Shown: piece after piece, positions 56,118 through 64,000 of the stretch | Layout of the letters: each line of letters opens with the position of its first letter | Position numbering within the stretch: the stretch's first letter is position 1 | NCBI RefSeq assembly: GCF_003574835.2 | Contig: NZ_CP063196.1 | Location: forward strand, 992,001 to 1,056,000 | Direction: 5' to 3' | DNA length: 64,000 bases | From: Thermobifida halotolerans | GTDB taxonomy: Bacteria > Actinomycetota > Actinomycetes > Streptosporangiales > Streptosporangiaceae | The notes under the pieces: model-generated | Databases searched by the model: none | Told to the model about the DNA's origin: nothing | Seen by the model: only the letters and a program-made list of their open reading frames with translations | Program-made: the position numbers and the translations under genes

Positions 56118-57242
56118 ATGACCGTACACGCCCCCCACCGCACCAGACCGACCGAGCCGCCGCGGTCCGCCACCGGCGCCGCCACCCCGGTGGAGACGGT
56201 CTGGCTCGACCTGGCGCGGATCGCGGCCATCACGGCCGTGGTCCTGCTGCACGCCGTGGCCACGGTGGTCACCCGCGACCACACCGACCTGGGCTCGGCG
56301 ACCTGGTGGACCGCCAACGTCGTGGACTCGCTGGTGCGCTGGTGCGTACCGGTCTTCATCATGATCAGCGGGGCGCTGCTGCTCGCGCCCCGCCGCGAGG
56401 GCCTGCGCTCCTTCTACCGGCGGCGGTTCAGCCGCATCGGGATCCCGCTGGTCGTCTGGAGTGCCTTCTACCTGTCCGTCGACCTGTTCGTCAAGCAGGA
56501 GACCGACTGGATCGGGGCGCTCCACCGGATCCTGGCGGGCCAACCCGTGCTGCACCTGTACTTCCTGTTCGTCCTCGCCGGGTTGTACGTGCTCACCCCC
56601 TTCCTCAGGGTCTTCGTCGCCCACGCGCCCACCCGCATGCTGTGGTGGGCGGCCGCCACGGCGATCGGCCTGGGCGTGGCCGACCAGGCGATCTCCGCCT
56701 TCGCCGGGATCGGCGAACCCAACGCCGTCACCCGCTTCCTGCCCTATGTCGGCTACTACCTCCTCGGCTACCTGCTGCGCGACACCACCCTGGGCAGGCG
56801 CGGCGTGTGGACCGCGACCGCCGTGCTCGCCGCGAGCGTCGCCGCCACCACCGGCGTGGTGGGCGCCACCGCACTCGCCCACGGCGAGTGGAACGCCCAG
56901 GCCGCCTACACCTACGACTACCTCTCACCGACCGTCCTGGCCATGTCCGTGGCGCTGTTCCTGCTGTTCAAGCCGCTGGCCGCCCGGTGGCCGCGGCTCA
57001 CCTCGGCCGACCGCGACACCACCGCCCCCCGCAGGCGGCTGCGCACCCTGGCCGACCTCAGCTTCGGCGTCTTCCTGGTGCACCTGGTCATGCTGCGGGA
57101 ACTGCGCGCGTTCACCGGCATACCCGACCACCCGGTCGCCATGGTCGCCACCGTGCTCGCCCACACCGCCGTCGTCCTGGCGGCCAGTCTCGCCGTCACC
57201 GCCGTGCTCCGCCGGGTCCCGGGACTGCGCGCTACGGTTTAG
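56118..57242 (+). CDS. Acyltransferase 3 family membrane protein
   Basis: A 374-aa polytopic O-acyltransferase (OafA-like). WLDLARIAAITAVVLLHAVA holds the conserved His of the first helix, then VPVFIMISGALLL and FSRIGIPLVVWSAFY with the conserved Arg. About ten helices are predicted. It probably acetylates a surface glycan or lipid. It starts at ATG 56118. A TetR gene follows after four bases. Confidence 0.88.
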   Translation: MTVHAPHRTRPTEPPRSATGAATPVETVWLDLARIAAITAVVLLHAVATVVTRDHTDLGSATWWTANVVDSLVRWCVPVFIMISGALLLAPRREGLRSFYRRRFSRIGIPLVVWSAFYLSVDLFVKQETDWIGALHRILAGQPVLHLYFLFVLAGLYVLTPFLRVFVAHAPTRMLWWAAATAIGLGVADQAISAFAGIGEPNAVTRFLPYVGYYLLGYLLRDTTLGRRGVWTATAVLAASVAATTGVVGATALAHGEWNAQAAYTYDYLSPTVLAMSVALFLLFKPLAARWPRLTSADRDTTAPRRRLRTLADLSFGVFLVHLVMLRELRAFTGIPDHPVAMVATVLAHTAVVLAASLAVTAVLRRVPGLRATV

Positions 57243-57246
57243 AGCC

Positions 57247-57888
57247 GTGAGCCCCGATCCCGCACCGTCACCGCCGAGTGCGTCGGGCGGGCGTGCCGTC
57301 CGAGGCCGCGACCCCCGGCGCCGTCGTGCCATCCTGGACGCCGCCGACACCGTCATCCAGCGCGACGGCCCCGACACGCCCATGGCCGTGATCGCGGCCG
57401 AGGCGGGGATCAGCAAACCCATCCTGTACCGCCACTTCGGCGACAAGAGCGGCCTGTACCGCGCGCTGGCCGAACGGCACGTCGACCCGCTCATGGAGCG
57501 GGTCCGCGAGGAGTTGCGCGAGCACACCGGCCTGCGACCGCGGGTGCGCGCCACCGTCGGCACGTACCTGCGGATGATCAGCGACAACCTCAACCTCTAC
57601 CGCTTCCTGATGCACCGCGCCACCGCAGAGGACCCGCGCACCCGGGGCGACGTCGGCATGATGGTGCGCCGCTTCGGCGACGAACTCGCCGAGACGCTGA
57701 CCGCCGAGCGCCACGTCGCCGACCCGGTGCGCGCCCAGATCGTGGCGCACGCCGTCGTCGGCATGGTCCGGGCCGTGGGGGAGTGGTGGCTGGACCATCC
57801 CGAGATCGCCTACGAGGACGTCATCGCCGACCTGACCGAGGCGGTCGTGGGCGCCGTCACCGGCGACGAGCCGAGTCACCCGTCCTGA
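57247..57888 (+). CDS. TetR-family regulator
   Basis: A 213-aa repressor. HTH: RRAILDAADTVIQRDGPDTP then MAVIAAEAGISKPILYRHFG at about residues 45-64. The C-terminal ligand domain is typical of mycobacterial-like TetR proteins (RFLMHRATAEDPRTRGDVG). GTG 57247 lies four bases after the acyltransferase stop, so they share a transcript; it may control that operon. Confidence 0.9.
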   Translation: MSPDPAPSPPSASGGRAVRGRDPRRRRAILDAADTVIQRDGPDTPMAVIAAEAGISKPILYRHFGDKSGLYRALAERHVDPLMERVREELREHTGLRPRVRATVGTYLRMISDNLNLYRFLMHRATAEDPRTRGDVGMMVRRFGDELAETLTAERHVADPVRAQIVAHAVVGMVRAVGEWWLDHPEIAYEDVIADLTEAVVGAVTGDEPSHPS

Positions 57889-57961
57889 GACCGGCACCGG
57901 GGGACCGGAGGGCCTCCAGGCGGTCCCGACCCCGCAGACCCCGCCCCGGAAAGGTCAGGAC

Positions 57962-57992
57962 TTGACCTGGAGTGCACTCCAGCATCCAGGCT
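57962..57992 (+). promoter_or_regulatory. MerR-type promoter/operator
   Basis: TTGACC (57962-57967) is followed by the perfect 16-base palindrome CTGGAGTGCACTCCAG (57967-57982). A candidate -10 CAGGCT at 57987-57992 gives a 19-base spacer, the overlong spacing that MerR proteins correct on binding. Confidence 0.7.
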
Positions 57993-58000
57993 TGTGACCC

Positions 58001-58402
58001 ATGGCCGACTACTACACCCCCGGCGAGGTGGCCCGAAGGTTCGGACTGAGCCTGGACACCCTGCGCTACTACGAGAAGGAGGGGCTGCTCACCGAGGTGG
58101 AGCGCGCTCCCTCCGGACACCGCCGCTACCGGGCCGACGATGTCGAACTCCTCGACCTGGTGCGCTGCCTGCGCGACACCGACATGCCCATCGCCCGGCT
58201 GCGCGCGTTCGCCGAACTCGTCCGCGACGGCGACCACACGGTCCCGCAGCGCGTCGAGGCGCTGGAGACGCACGACGCGCAGCTGACCGAGCGCATCGCC
58301 GAACTGCGCCGCCGCCAGCAGACCATCCGCGACAAGATCGACTACTACAGGGGCGTTCTCGCCGAACGCCGGACCGAGAAGCAGAAGGAGGAGGTCAGCT
58401 GA
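58001..58402 (+). CDS. MerR-family regulator
   Basis: A 133-aa activator. The winged HTH YTPGEVARRFGLSLDTLRYY and GHRRYRADDVELLDLV, then the dimerisation coiled coil (ELRRRQQTIRDKIDYYRGVL), are standard; there are no metal-binding Cys residues, so it is of the aldo-keto reductase-associated or small-molecule class. It overlaps the aldo-keto reductase gene (TGATG) and lies behind a MerR-type operator, implying autoregulation of the pair. Confidence 0.93.
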   Translation: MADYYTPGEVARRFGLSLDTLRYYEKEGLLTEVERAPSGHRRYRADDVELLDLVRCLRDTDMPIARLRAFAELVRDGDHTVPQRVEALETHDAQLTERIAELRRRQQTIRDKIDYYRGVLAERRTEKQKEEVS

Positions 58403-59385
58403 TGCGCTACACGACCATCGGCAGCGGGGACCGGGCGCGGCGGGTCAGCGCGGTCTGCCTGGGCGCGATGAAGCTCGGCAGCCAGGTCGGCGAGGAGGAG
58501 TCCTTCGCCATCCTCGACCGCTTCGTCGAGCGGGGCGGCACGTTCGTCGACACCGCCAACAACTACCAGTTCTGGGTGGAGGGGTTCGTCGGAGACGAGA
58601 GCGAGACCCTGCTGGGACGGTGGCGGGCCGCGCGCGGCGTCACCGACGAGATCCTCGTCGCCACCAAGTTCGGCGCCCGACCCCGCACCCCCGGACGGGG
58701 GTTGGAGGACGCCGAGGGGCTGTCCGCGGCCGCGGTGCGCGCCGCCGTCGAGGGCAGCCGCAAACGGCTCGGCATGGACCGCCTCGACCTGGTCTACCCG
58801 CACATCGAGGACCGCTCGGTGCCGCTGGAGGAGACCCTGGGGGTGCTGGCCGAACTCGCCGAGGAGGGCCAGGTGGGCCTGCTCGGCGCGAGCAACCACC
58901 GGGCCTGGCGGCTGGAGCGGGCGCGCGCCCTCAGCGACGCCCGGGGATGGCCCCGCTACGAGGTCGCCCAACTGCGCTACAGCTACCTGCAGCCCCGGTT
59001 CGACATCCCGCTCCCCGAGGCCGGGCACGTGCACGCCACCGCCGACCACCTGGACCACATCGCCCAGGAGAACCGGGACGGCCGGCCGCTGGCCCTGGTC
59101 GCCTACACCTCCCTGCTCCACGGCGCCTACGTGCGCGCCGACCGGGAGCTGTCGCGCCCCTACGGCCACCCGGGCACCGAGGCGCGGATGGCGGCCGTGC
59201 GCGAGGTCGCCGCGGACAGCGGTGCCACCGCCAACCAGGTGGTGCTGTCCTGGCTGATGGGCGGCGACCCGGCGGTCATCCCGCTGGTGGGGGTCAGCAC
59301 CGTCGCCCAACTCGACGAGGCGCTGGACGCGGTCGACGTGGAACTGACCGCCGACCAGCGGGCCCTGCTCGACGCGGCGGGCTGA
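58402..59385 (+). CDS. Aldo/keto reductase
   Basis: A 327-aa NADPH-dependent oxidoreductase. Catalytic Asp and Tyr are in FVDTANNYQ, Lys in VATKFGARP, and His in LVYPHIEDRS. C-terminal WLMGGDPAVIPLVGVSTVAQ is the cofactor-binding part. AGGAGG precedes ATG 58402 inside the merR end. The substrate is probably a reactive aldehyde or quinone handled under MerR control. Confidence 0.92.
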   Translation: MRYTTIGSGDRARRVSAVCLGAMKLGSQVGEEESFAILDRFVERGGTFVDTANNYQFWVEGFVGDESETLLGRWRAARGVTDEILVATKFGARPRTPGRGLEDAEGLSAAAVRAAVEGSRKRLGMDRLDLVYPHIEDRSVPLEETLGVLAELAEEGQVGLLGASNHRAWRLERARALSDARGWPRYEVAQLRYSYLQPRFDIPLPEAGHVHATADHLDHIAQENRDGRPLALVAYTSLLHGAYVRADRELSRPYGHPGTEARMAAVREVAADSGATANQVVLSWLMGGDPAVIPLVGVSTVAQLDEALDAVDVELTADQRALLDAAG

Positions 59386-59409
59386 GCACGCGCCCGCCGC
59401 CCCCGGCGA

Positions 59410-59445
59410 CCCGCGGCCCCGGACCGGTGTGTCCGGGGCCGCGGG
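59410..59445. terminator. 15-bp stem-loop between convergent genes
   Basis: CCCGCGGCCCCGGAC (59410-59424) and its complement (59431-59445) pair around a 6-nt loop, between the reductase and a convergent TetR gene. Confidence 0.75.
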
Positions 59446-59447
59446 CG

Positions 59448-60050
59448 TCAGGGGCCTCCTCCCAGGATCCGGGCGGCGAGGTCGCCCACCCCCGCCCGGA
59501 TGCGGGGCCAGTCGTATCCCCGGTCGAGCAGGGCGCGGTTGAGGTCGGCGTCGAGCGCGCCCAGGAGCACGTGCGCGAGATGGTCGGGATCGGGGACGTG
59601 GGCGCAGAGGAGGGCCAGATGGCGGTGCCAGAAGTGGTAGGCACCGATGCGGTACCGGGCGCCCGGCGCGGCGGTCTCGGAGAGTCTGACCAGTTCCAGG
59701 TGGTCGGCGAGATAGGAGACGTAGGCGTCGAGGAACGCGGCCACACGCTGCTCGGGGGGCGCCCCCGGTCCCAGCGGGGGATCGCCGGACAGCACCGCGG
59801 CCTGGAGTTGGCGCTCCCGTTCGTCCAGCAGCGCGGCGACCAGTCCGGACTTGTCGCCGAAGCGGCGGAACACCGTCCCCTTGCCCACGGCGGCGGCCTG
59901 CGCGACGGCGTCCATGGTCACGCCGTCCACGCCGTGCTCGGCGAAGAGGCGGGCGGCGGCCTCCAGGATGCGTCGCCGGTTGCGGGCGGCGTCGGCCCGT
60001 TCCCTGGGCGGGCGGCGGGCCGTCTGGTTCGGGTCGTCGGTCACCCGCAC
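59448..60050 (-). CDS. TetR-family regulator beside rhodanese gene
   Basis: A 200-aa repressor with HTH RRRILEAAARLFAEHGVDGV then MDAVAQAAAVGKGTVFRRFG. The C-terminal half has the SLQ/LVRLSE pattern common in TetR_C_33-like domains. The start is GTG 60050. It is divergent from a rhodanese gene; the spacer contains a strong tandem dyad. Confidence 0.9.
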   Translation of the reverse strand: MRVTDDPNQTARRPPRERADAARNRRRILEAAARLFAEHGVDGVTMDAVAQAAAVGKGTVFRRFGDKSGLVAALLDERERQLQAAVLSGDPPLGPGAPPEQRVAAFLDAYVSYLADHLELVRLSETAAPGARYRIGAYHFWHRHLALLCAHVPDPDHLAHVLLGALDADLNRALLDRGYDWPRIRAGVGDLAARILGGGP

Positions 60051-60066
60051 AGCGTACTAGACAAGC

Positions 60067-60111
60067 GGACTGGGGTCCGTTACATTGTGGAATGTAAGTG
60101 GACCGTAGTCC
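60067..60111. promoter_or_regulatory. Nested dyad operator between TetR and rhodanese genes
   Basis: GGACTGGGGTCC (60067-60078) and GGACCGTAGTCC (60100-60111) are inverted copies of a half-site pair. They frame TTACATTGTGGAATGTAA (60080-60097), so the entire 45 bases form one imperfect palindrome. This probably holds two TetR dimers. Confidence 0.65.
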
Positions 60112-60126
60112 GGATAGGGGTTCTCC

Positions 60127-60462
60127 ATGACCAGACTCATCAGCAGGGAAGAGCTCGAGGAGCGGATCGCCGCCTCAACGGTGGTCGTCGTCGACGCGCT
60201 CGGCGGTGCCTACTACGAGCAGCAGCACCTGCCCGGCGCCGTCGCCCTCACCGAGGACCAGGTGGCGGCCCGGGCCGGGGAGCTGCTCCCCGACAGAGAC
60301 GCCACGATCGCCGTCTACTGCTCCAACCCCGCCTGCGGCAACAGCCAGGCCGTCGCCACGAGGCTGGAGAAGCTCGGCTACACCGACGTCCGCAAGTACC
60401 GCGAGGGCATCCAGGACTGGGTGGAGGCAGGGCTGCCCGTGGAGAGCTGCGCCCTGGCCTGA
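60127..60462 (+). CDS. Rhodanese-domain protein
   Basis: A 111-aa single rhodanese domain that carries sulfane sulfur on Cys. The active-site loop is YCSNPACGNSQAVA (about residues 64-77), with the first Cys the likely persulfide carrier. LPGAVALTEDQV and VRKYREGIQDWVEAGLPVE are standard. Control by the divergent TetR protein is likely. Confidence 0.92.
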   Translation: MTRLISREELEERIAASTVVVVDALGGAYYEQQHLPGAVALTEDQVAARAGELLPDRDATIAVYCSNPACGNSQAVATRLEKLGYTDVRKYREGIQDWVEAGLPVESCALA

Positions 60463-60547
60463 GCCCGGGCCCGACGCGGTCGCGCTGCCGGCAGGCCCGG
60501 GGACGGGCGTCGGCGCGGGGCCGCAGGCAGCCAGGGGCCTCCCGCAT

Positions 60548-60588
60548 GCCCCGGCCGGGGAGGCGTCACCAGCCTCCCCGGCCGGGGC
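60548..60588 (+). terminator. 17-bp stem-loop after rhodanese gene
   Basis: GCCCCGGCCGGGGAGGC (60548-60564) pairs perfectly with 60572-60588 around a 7-nt loop, 85 bases after the stop. Confidence 0.7.
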
Positions 60589-61089
60589 GTCTGGTGCGCG
60601 GACCACGGCGGTGATCACGGCTCGGGAGCCCGCCGCCGGGACACCGGGGGGAGTGCCCGGGCGCCCGCGCGGGCTCCGGGGACCGGTGCGGGAAGGCCGA
60701 GGGGTTCGTGCGACCCGGGGCTGAGGGGCGTGGAACCCCCACCCCTGGGGGCGGTTGGGAAGCGGCACAGGACACCTCCTCCGAAGGGGGCTGTGCGACC
60801 TCAGCCTGGAGGGGGTTCCAGGTGGCCTCGGCCCCGTGGGGGTGAGAAGTGCGGTGGGTGGGGCCCGCCCCCTCCGGCGCGCACCTCGTCCAGTCGCGCG
60901 TACAGCGGGCAGATCCGCTCCTGTTCGGCGGCGCCGGCAGAGCGGGGGCGGTCGCCGGTGCGGACGAGTCCGGGGCATCAGCTGGTGAGGCCCCATATCC
61001 ATGATAAACTTGTTCAGAAATACTCTCTTTTCCGGGTCGGAGAGAGCCTTCGCCGCTCCGTAGGCTCCCCGAAACCATGCGTCACGCGC
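60589..61089. other. Structured gap upstream of trp leader
   Basis: About 500 bases without a recognised gene. TGGAACCCCC (about 60731) and GGGGGTTCCA (about 60812) are distant complements, with a nested GCACAG/CTGTGC pair. AT content rises near 61.0 kb, close to the trp promoter. Confidence 0.5.
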
Positions 61090-61102
61090 TACACTGTTGC
61101 GC

Positions 61103-61150
61103 ATGCGACCGACACTGATGACTCAGCACCAGTGGTGGCGCCGCTGCTAG
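61103..61150 (+). CDS. trpL: trp leader peptide
   Basis: A 15-codon ORF reading MRPTLMTQHQWWRRC with tandem Trp codons, ending TAG at 61148-61150, upstream of anthranilate synthase. TACACT at 61090-61095 is a good -10; transcription would start at or next to the ATG, making it leaderless. Ribosome stalling on the two Trp codons would control the downstream terminator hairpin. Confidence 0.88.
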   Translation: MRPTLMTQHQWWRRC

Positions 61151-61183
61151 GCGGCGTTTGTGGCTCGCATTTCCGACGACCAG

Positions 61184-61209
61184 CGACCGCCCGGACCGGC
61201 GGTCGTTTC
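61184..61209 (+). terminator. trp attenuator hairpin
   Basis: CGACCGCC (61184-61191) pairs with GGCGGTCG (61198-61205) around a 6-nt loop, followed by TTTCT. The leader stop region (CGCCGCTGCTAGGCGGCG) can form a competing structure. Confidence 0.75.
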
Positions 61210-61271
61210 TGCTGTCCGCGGGGCCGGGTGTCTACTGATACCGAACGACCAGATCAGCGAAGGACCGGCCC

Positions 61272-63467
61272 GTGGACGACACCTCCTACTCCTATTCGAC
61301 CGGCGGGGGCATCACCGTGCACCGCACGGCCCTCCCCTGCGACCCCGGCGTGCTCACCGAGCTGACCGCCAACGTGGAACAGCGCCGGGGCGGCGTCCTG
61401 TCCTCCGGTATGGAGTACCCCGGACGCTACAGCCGTTGGCACCTGGGATACGTCGACCCGTGTCTGGAGATCGCCGCGCGGGGCCGACGGATCGGCGCCG
61501 CAGCCCTCAACGACCGCGGCCGGGTGCTGCTGCCCGCCGTCGTGCGGGCCCTGACCGCCCACGGCGACATGGTGGCCCGCACCGGCGACTCGGTCGAGGT
61601 CGCCGTCCCCGAACCGGAGCCCGACGAGTTCTTCACCGAGGAGCAGCGCAGCCGCCGCCCCAGCGTCTTCTCCGCGCTGCGCTCCCTGGTGGGGCTCTTC
61701 TCCCACGACGGCGACCCCCACCTGGGGCTGTACGGCGCGTTCGGCTACGACCTCGCCTTCCAGTTCGAGCCGATCGAGCAGGTCCTCGACCGCGACCCCG
61801 CCGACCGCGACCTGGTGCTGCACCTGCCCGACGAGATCGTCGTGCACGACCGCAAGCGCGAGACCTGCCTGCGCCACTCCTACGACTTCACCGTCCCCGC
61901 CGCCCTCAGCGGCCCCGCGGGCGGCACCACCCGCGGGCTGCCCCGACTCACCGAGCCCACCCCGCCCGTGGTGGCCGCCGAGGTGCCCCCGCCGCCCGAA
62001 CCCGGCTCCTACGCCAGGGTGGTGACCGAGGCCAGGGAGCGGTTCCGGCGCGGCGACCTGTTCGAGGTGGTGCCCAGCCACCGCCTCTACGCCCCCTGCT
62101 CCTCCCCGGCGCGCTTCTACGAGCGGCTGCGCGACCGCAACCCCGCCCCCTACGAGTTCTTCTTCAACCTCGGCGAGGGCGAGTACCTGGTCGGCGCCTC
62201 CCCGGAGATGTTCGTGCGGGTCACCGGCCGCCCCGGCGAGGGGCAGCGCGTCGAGACCTGCCCCATCTCCGGGACCATCGGGCGCGGCGCGGACGCCGTC
62301 GGCGACGCCGAGAACATCAAGGAGCTGCTGTCCTCCCCCAAGGAGGAGTCGGAGCTGACCATGTGCACCGACGTGGACCGCAACGACAAGTCACGGGTGT
62401 GCGAGCCCGGCAGCGTGCGGGTGATCGGCCGCCGCCAGATCGAGATGTACAGCCGCCTCATCCACACGGTCGACCACATCGAGGGCACCCTGCGCGCCGG
62501 GTTCGACGCCTTCGACGCCTTCCTCACCCACATGTGGGCCGTCACCGTCACCGGAGCCCCCAAAACCTGGGCGATGCGCTTCATCGAGCAGCACGAGAGC
62601 GCCCCCCGCCGCTGGTACGGCGGCGCGGTCGGCGTCGTCAACTTCGACGGCTCGATGAACACCGGCCTGACCCTGCGCACCGCGCACATCAGGGACGGCG
62701 TGGCCACGGTGCGGGCGGGCGCGACCCTGCTCTACGACTCCGACCCCGACGCCGAGGAACGCGAGACCTTCCTCAAGGCCCGCGCGCTGCTGGAGACCCT
62801 CACCGACGGCGCCGACGCCGCCCCCGAGCCCGAGGTGCGGGCCCGTCCCGTCGAGCGGGCGGGAGCGGGCATGCGGGTGCTGCTCGTCGACCACGAGGAC
62901 TCCTTCGTCAACACCCTGGCCGACTACGTGCGCCGCCACGGCGCCGAGGTCACCACGGTGCGCTACGGCTTCGACCCGGCCCTGCTCGACCGGATGCGCC
63001 CGGACCTGGTGGTGCTGTCCCCCGGGCCGGGGCTGCCCTCCGACTTCGCGATGGGCGCGCTGCTGGACGAGCTGGACGCCCGCGCCCTGCCCGCCTTCGG
63101 GGTGTGCCTGGGCCTGCAGGGAATGGTGGAGCACGCCGGAGGCGAACTGCTCACCCTGGACGAGCCGATGCACGGCAAACCCAGCCTGGTCCGCGTCACC
63201 GGCGGCGACCTGCTGGCGGACCTGGGTGAGGACGGCCACTTCACCGCGGCCCGCTACCACTCCACCTACACCACCCCCGACCGGGTGAAGGGCTTCGGGG
63301 TCACCGCCGTCGTGGAGGACGGGGGAGACCCGGTGGTGATGGCCGTCGAGAACGCCGAGAGCAGGCGGTGGGCGGTGCAGTTCCATCCCGAGTCGATCCT
63401 CACCGCCCGGGTGGGCGAGCGGATCGTGGCCAACGTACTGCGGTTGGCGCGCGGCCGAACGATCTGA
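61272..63467 (+). CDS. trpEG: Fused anthranilate synthase TrpE-TrpG
   Basis: A 731-aa enzyme making anthranilate from chorismate and glutamine, committing carbon to tryptophan. TrpE part: FEVVPSHRLY, ASPEMFVRV, PISGTIGRG, VTVTGAPKTWAM (residues about 255-440). TrpG part: from MRVLLVDHEDSFVNTLADYV (about 534), with catalytic Cys612 in FGVCLGLQG and VQFHPESIL near the end. The fused form is known in rhizobia and several actinomycetes. The start is GTG 61272 after GAAGGAC. Attenuation by trpL is expected. Confidence 0.96.
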   Translation: MDDTSYSYSTGGGITVHRTALPCDPGVLTELTANVEQRRGGVLSSGMEYPGRYSRWHLGYVDPCLEIAARGRRIGAAALNDRGRVLLPAVVRALTAHGDMVARTGDSVEVAVPEPEPDEFFTEEQRSRRPSVFSALRSLVGLFSHDGDPHLGLYGAFGYDLAFQFEPIEQVLDRDPADRDLVLHLPDEIVVHDRKRETCLRHSYDFTVPAALSGPAGGTTRGLPRLTEPTPPVVAAEVPPPPEPGSYARVVTEARERFRRGDLFEVVPSHRLYAPCSSPARFYERLRDRNPAPYEFFFNLGEGEYLVGASPEMFVRVTGRPGEGQRVETCPISGTIGRGADAVGDAENIKELLSSPKEESELTMCTDVDRNDKSRVCEPGSVRVIGRRQIEMYSRLIHTVDHIEGTLRAGFDAFDAFLTHMWAVTVTGAPKTWAMRFIEQHESAPRRWYGGAVGVVNFDGSMNTGLTLRTAHIRDGVATVRAGATLLYDSDPDAEERETFLKARALLETLTDGADAAPEPEVRARPVERAGAGMRVLLVDHEDSFVNTLADYVRRHGAEVTTVRYGFDPALLDRMRPDLVVLSPGPGLPSDFAMGALLDELDARALPAFGVCLGLQGMVEHAGGELLTLDEPMHGKPSLVRVTGGDLLADLGEDGHFTAARYHSTYTTPDRVKGFGVTAVVEDGGDPVVMAVENAESRRWAVQFHPESILTARVGERIVANVLRLARGRTI

Positions 63468-63557
63468 TACCAAAACTTTGTCCGGCTTGACCTGCGGTTT
63501 CGGTGGAACCTGGTAGGCGGCCGTTTTTTCGGGGAGGGCCGGGGCAGCGACCGGGAC

Positions 63558-63707
63558 ATGAGCGTACTGAGCATTCTTCTGCTGATTCTCGGAATCGTGC
63601 TGATCGTGGCCGGTGTCATGGCTCTCCTGCGCAGCCAGATGCTGTGGGGCATCGTCCTGATCGTCGTCGGCGTCATCCTGGCCCCCAGCAGCTTCCTGGG
63701 GTTGTGA
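63558..63707 (+). CDS. 49-aa double-helix membrane protein
   Basis: ATG 63558 opens a 49-codon frame: MSVLSILLLILGIVLIVAGV then ALLRSQMLWGIVLIVVGVIL and a short polar end. Two hydrophobic helices joined by LRSQ make a helical hairpin. It resembles small actinobacterial DUF6131-type proteins. Position and composition support a real gene; function is unknown. Confidence 0.65.
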   Translation: MSVLSILLLILGIVLIVAGVMALLRSQMLWGIVLIVVGVILAPSSFLGL

Positions 63708-63740
63708 CGCCCACCCTCCGCCTGCTGCTAGGTTCGACTG

Positions 63741-63775
63741 CGGTCCCGGGCCGCGCTCGGCGCGGCCCGGGACCG
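63741..63775. terminator. 15-bp stem-loop before thyX
   Basis: CGGTCCCGGGCCGCG (63741-63755) pairs perfectly with 63761-63775 around CTCGG. It ends the upstream unit 34 bases before thyX. Confidence 0.7.
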
Positions 63776-63808
63776 AGGACACGGACCTGAGCAGGGGGAA
63801 CAGAACCG

Positions 63809-64000
63809 GTGAAAAGCGTCGAGCCCGAAGTCCACCTGGTCGCGCGACCGCAACTGGACTATGACGAGATCGCTCGCTACCTCGCCGACGTGGGCGGCAG
63901 CGGCTGGCTGGAGCGGCTGGACCGGGGAGAGCTCGACGGCCCCCTCAACGATCCCCAGAACCTCGCGGAGTTCGCCGGACGGCTGTGCTACCGCTCCTGG
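63809..64000 (+). CDS. thyX: FAD-dependent thymidylate synthase, N-terminal part
   Basis: The first 64 codons of a ThyX-like protein, running off the window. VHLVARPQLDYDEIARYLAD and LAEFAGRLCYRSW match the family N-terminus, where the RxCYxSW-type segment begins the FAD/dUMP site. The enzyme makes dTMP using CH2-H4folate and FADH2. GTG 63809 lies after AGGGGGAA. Confidence 0.85.
   Translation, partial: MKSVEPEVHLVARPQLDYDEIARYLADVGGSGWLERLDRGELDGPLNDPQNLAEFAGRLCYRSW

Overview
The window is high-GC actinobacterial chromosome. GTG starts are frequent, coding is dense, and long spurious ORFs run on the opposite strand. The gene content (WhiJ/AbaA-type HTH-DUF397-ATPase modules, DUF6879, RamB next to isocitrate lyase, Methyltransf_19, a fused anthranilate synthase, ThyX) suggests a filamentous actinomycete, most likely Nocardiopsaceae/Streptosporangiales. 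That placement is inferred from family knowledge, not measured.

1-21.9 kb is accessory DNA. It opens with the end of a SNF2-type helicase gene coupled to a large N6-adenine methyltransferase, possibly the tail of a DISARM-like or type IIG-like defence system. Next come a divergent pair of DUF5753 HTH regulators with DUF397 and anti-sigma-like ATPase partners; two minus-strand genes (one GIY-YIG/T5orf172); and a STAND NTPase with TPRs. A four-gene operon follows: a 78-aa protein, a DUF6879 protein, a 143-aa helical protein and a second STAND-TPR protein. The 143-aa protein ends, and the second STAND protein begins, with nearly the same 16-residue Q/N/G-rich motif. This is the arrangement expected of an effector/NLR pair signalling through a prion-like motif, and it is the best candidate for a poorly described system here. 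A NUDIX gene, an amber-interrupted gene, a polymorphic deaminase toxin (YwqJ type) with its YwqK-like immunity gene, an IS remnant and an orphan immunity fragment complete the island.

21.9-34.6 kb is mixed. It holds a large-subunit catalase, a frameshifted lipoprotein, a PCMT-like methyltransferase with a coupled 44-aa gene, and a 1.3 kb repeat-rich gap with relics of an ATPase gene and a large inverted repeat. Two tandem membrane/coiled-coil paralogues share an almost identical DNA block. RtcB, two related 'FVDDP' proteins, a GNAT, MobA and a three-hairpin C-loop small RNA resembling 6C RNA follow.

34.6-64 kb is mostly core genome: TldD/TldE, a VanY-like protein, a membrane protein, glutamate dehydrogenase, an LCP protein, a double Lrp regulator, an ABC-2 exporter operon, FadR-type regulator/MFS, a CPBP protease, isocitrate lyase/RamB, acyl-CoA dehydrogenase, several methyltransferase, thioesterase-like and acyltransferase genes, MerR/aldo-keto reductase, TetR/rhodanese, a trp attenuator ahead of fused trpEG, a 49-aa membrane protein and the start of thyX. 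Many intergenic gaps hold perfect GC-rich stem-loops that probably act as terminators, and several palindromic operators sit in front of regulator-linked genes.
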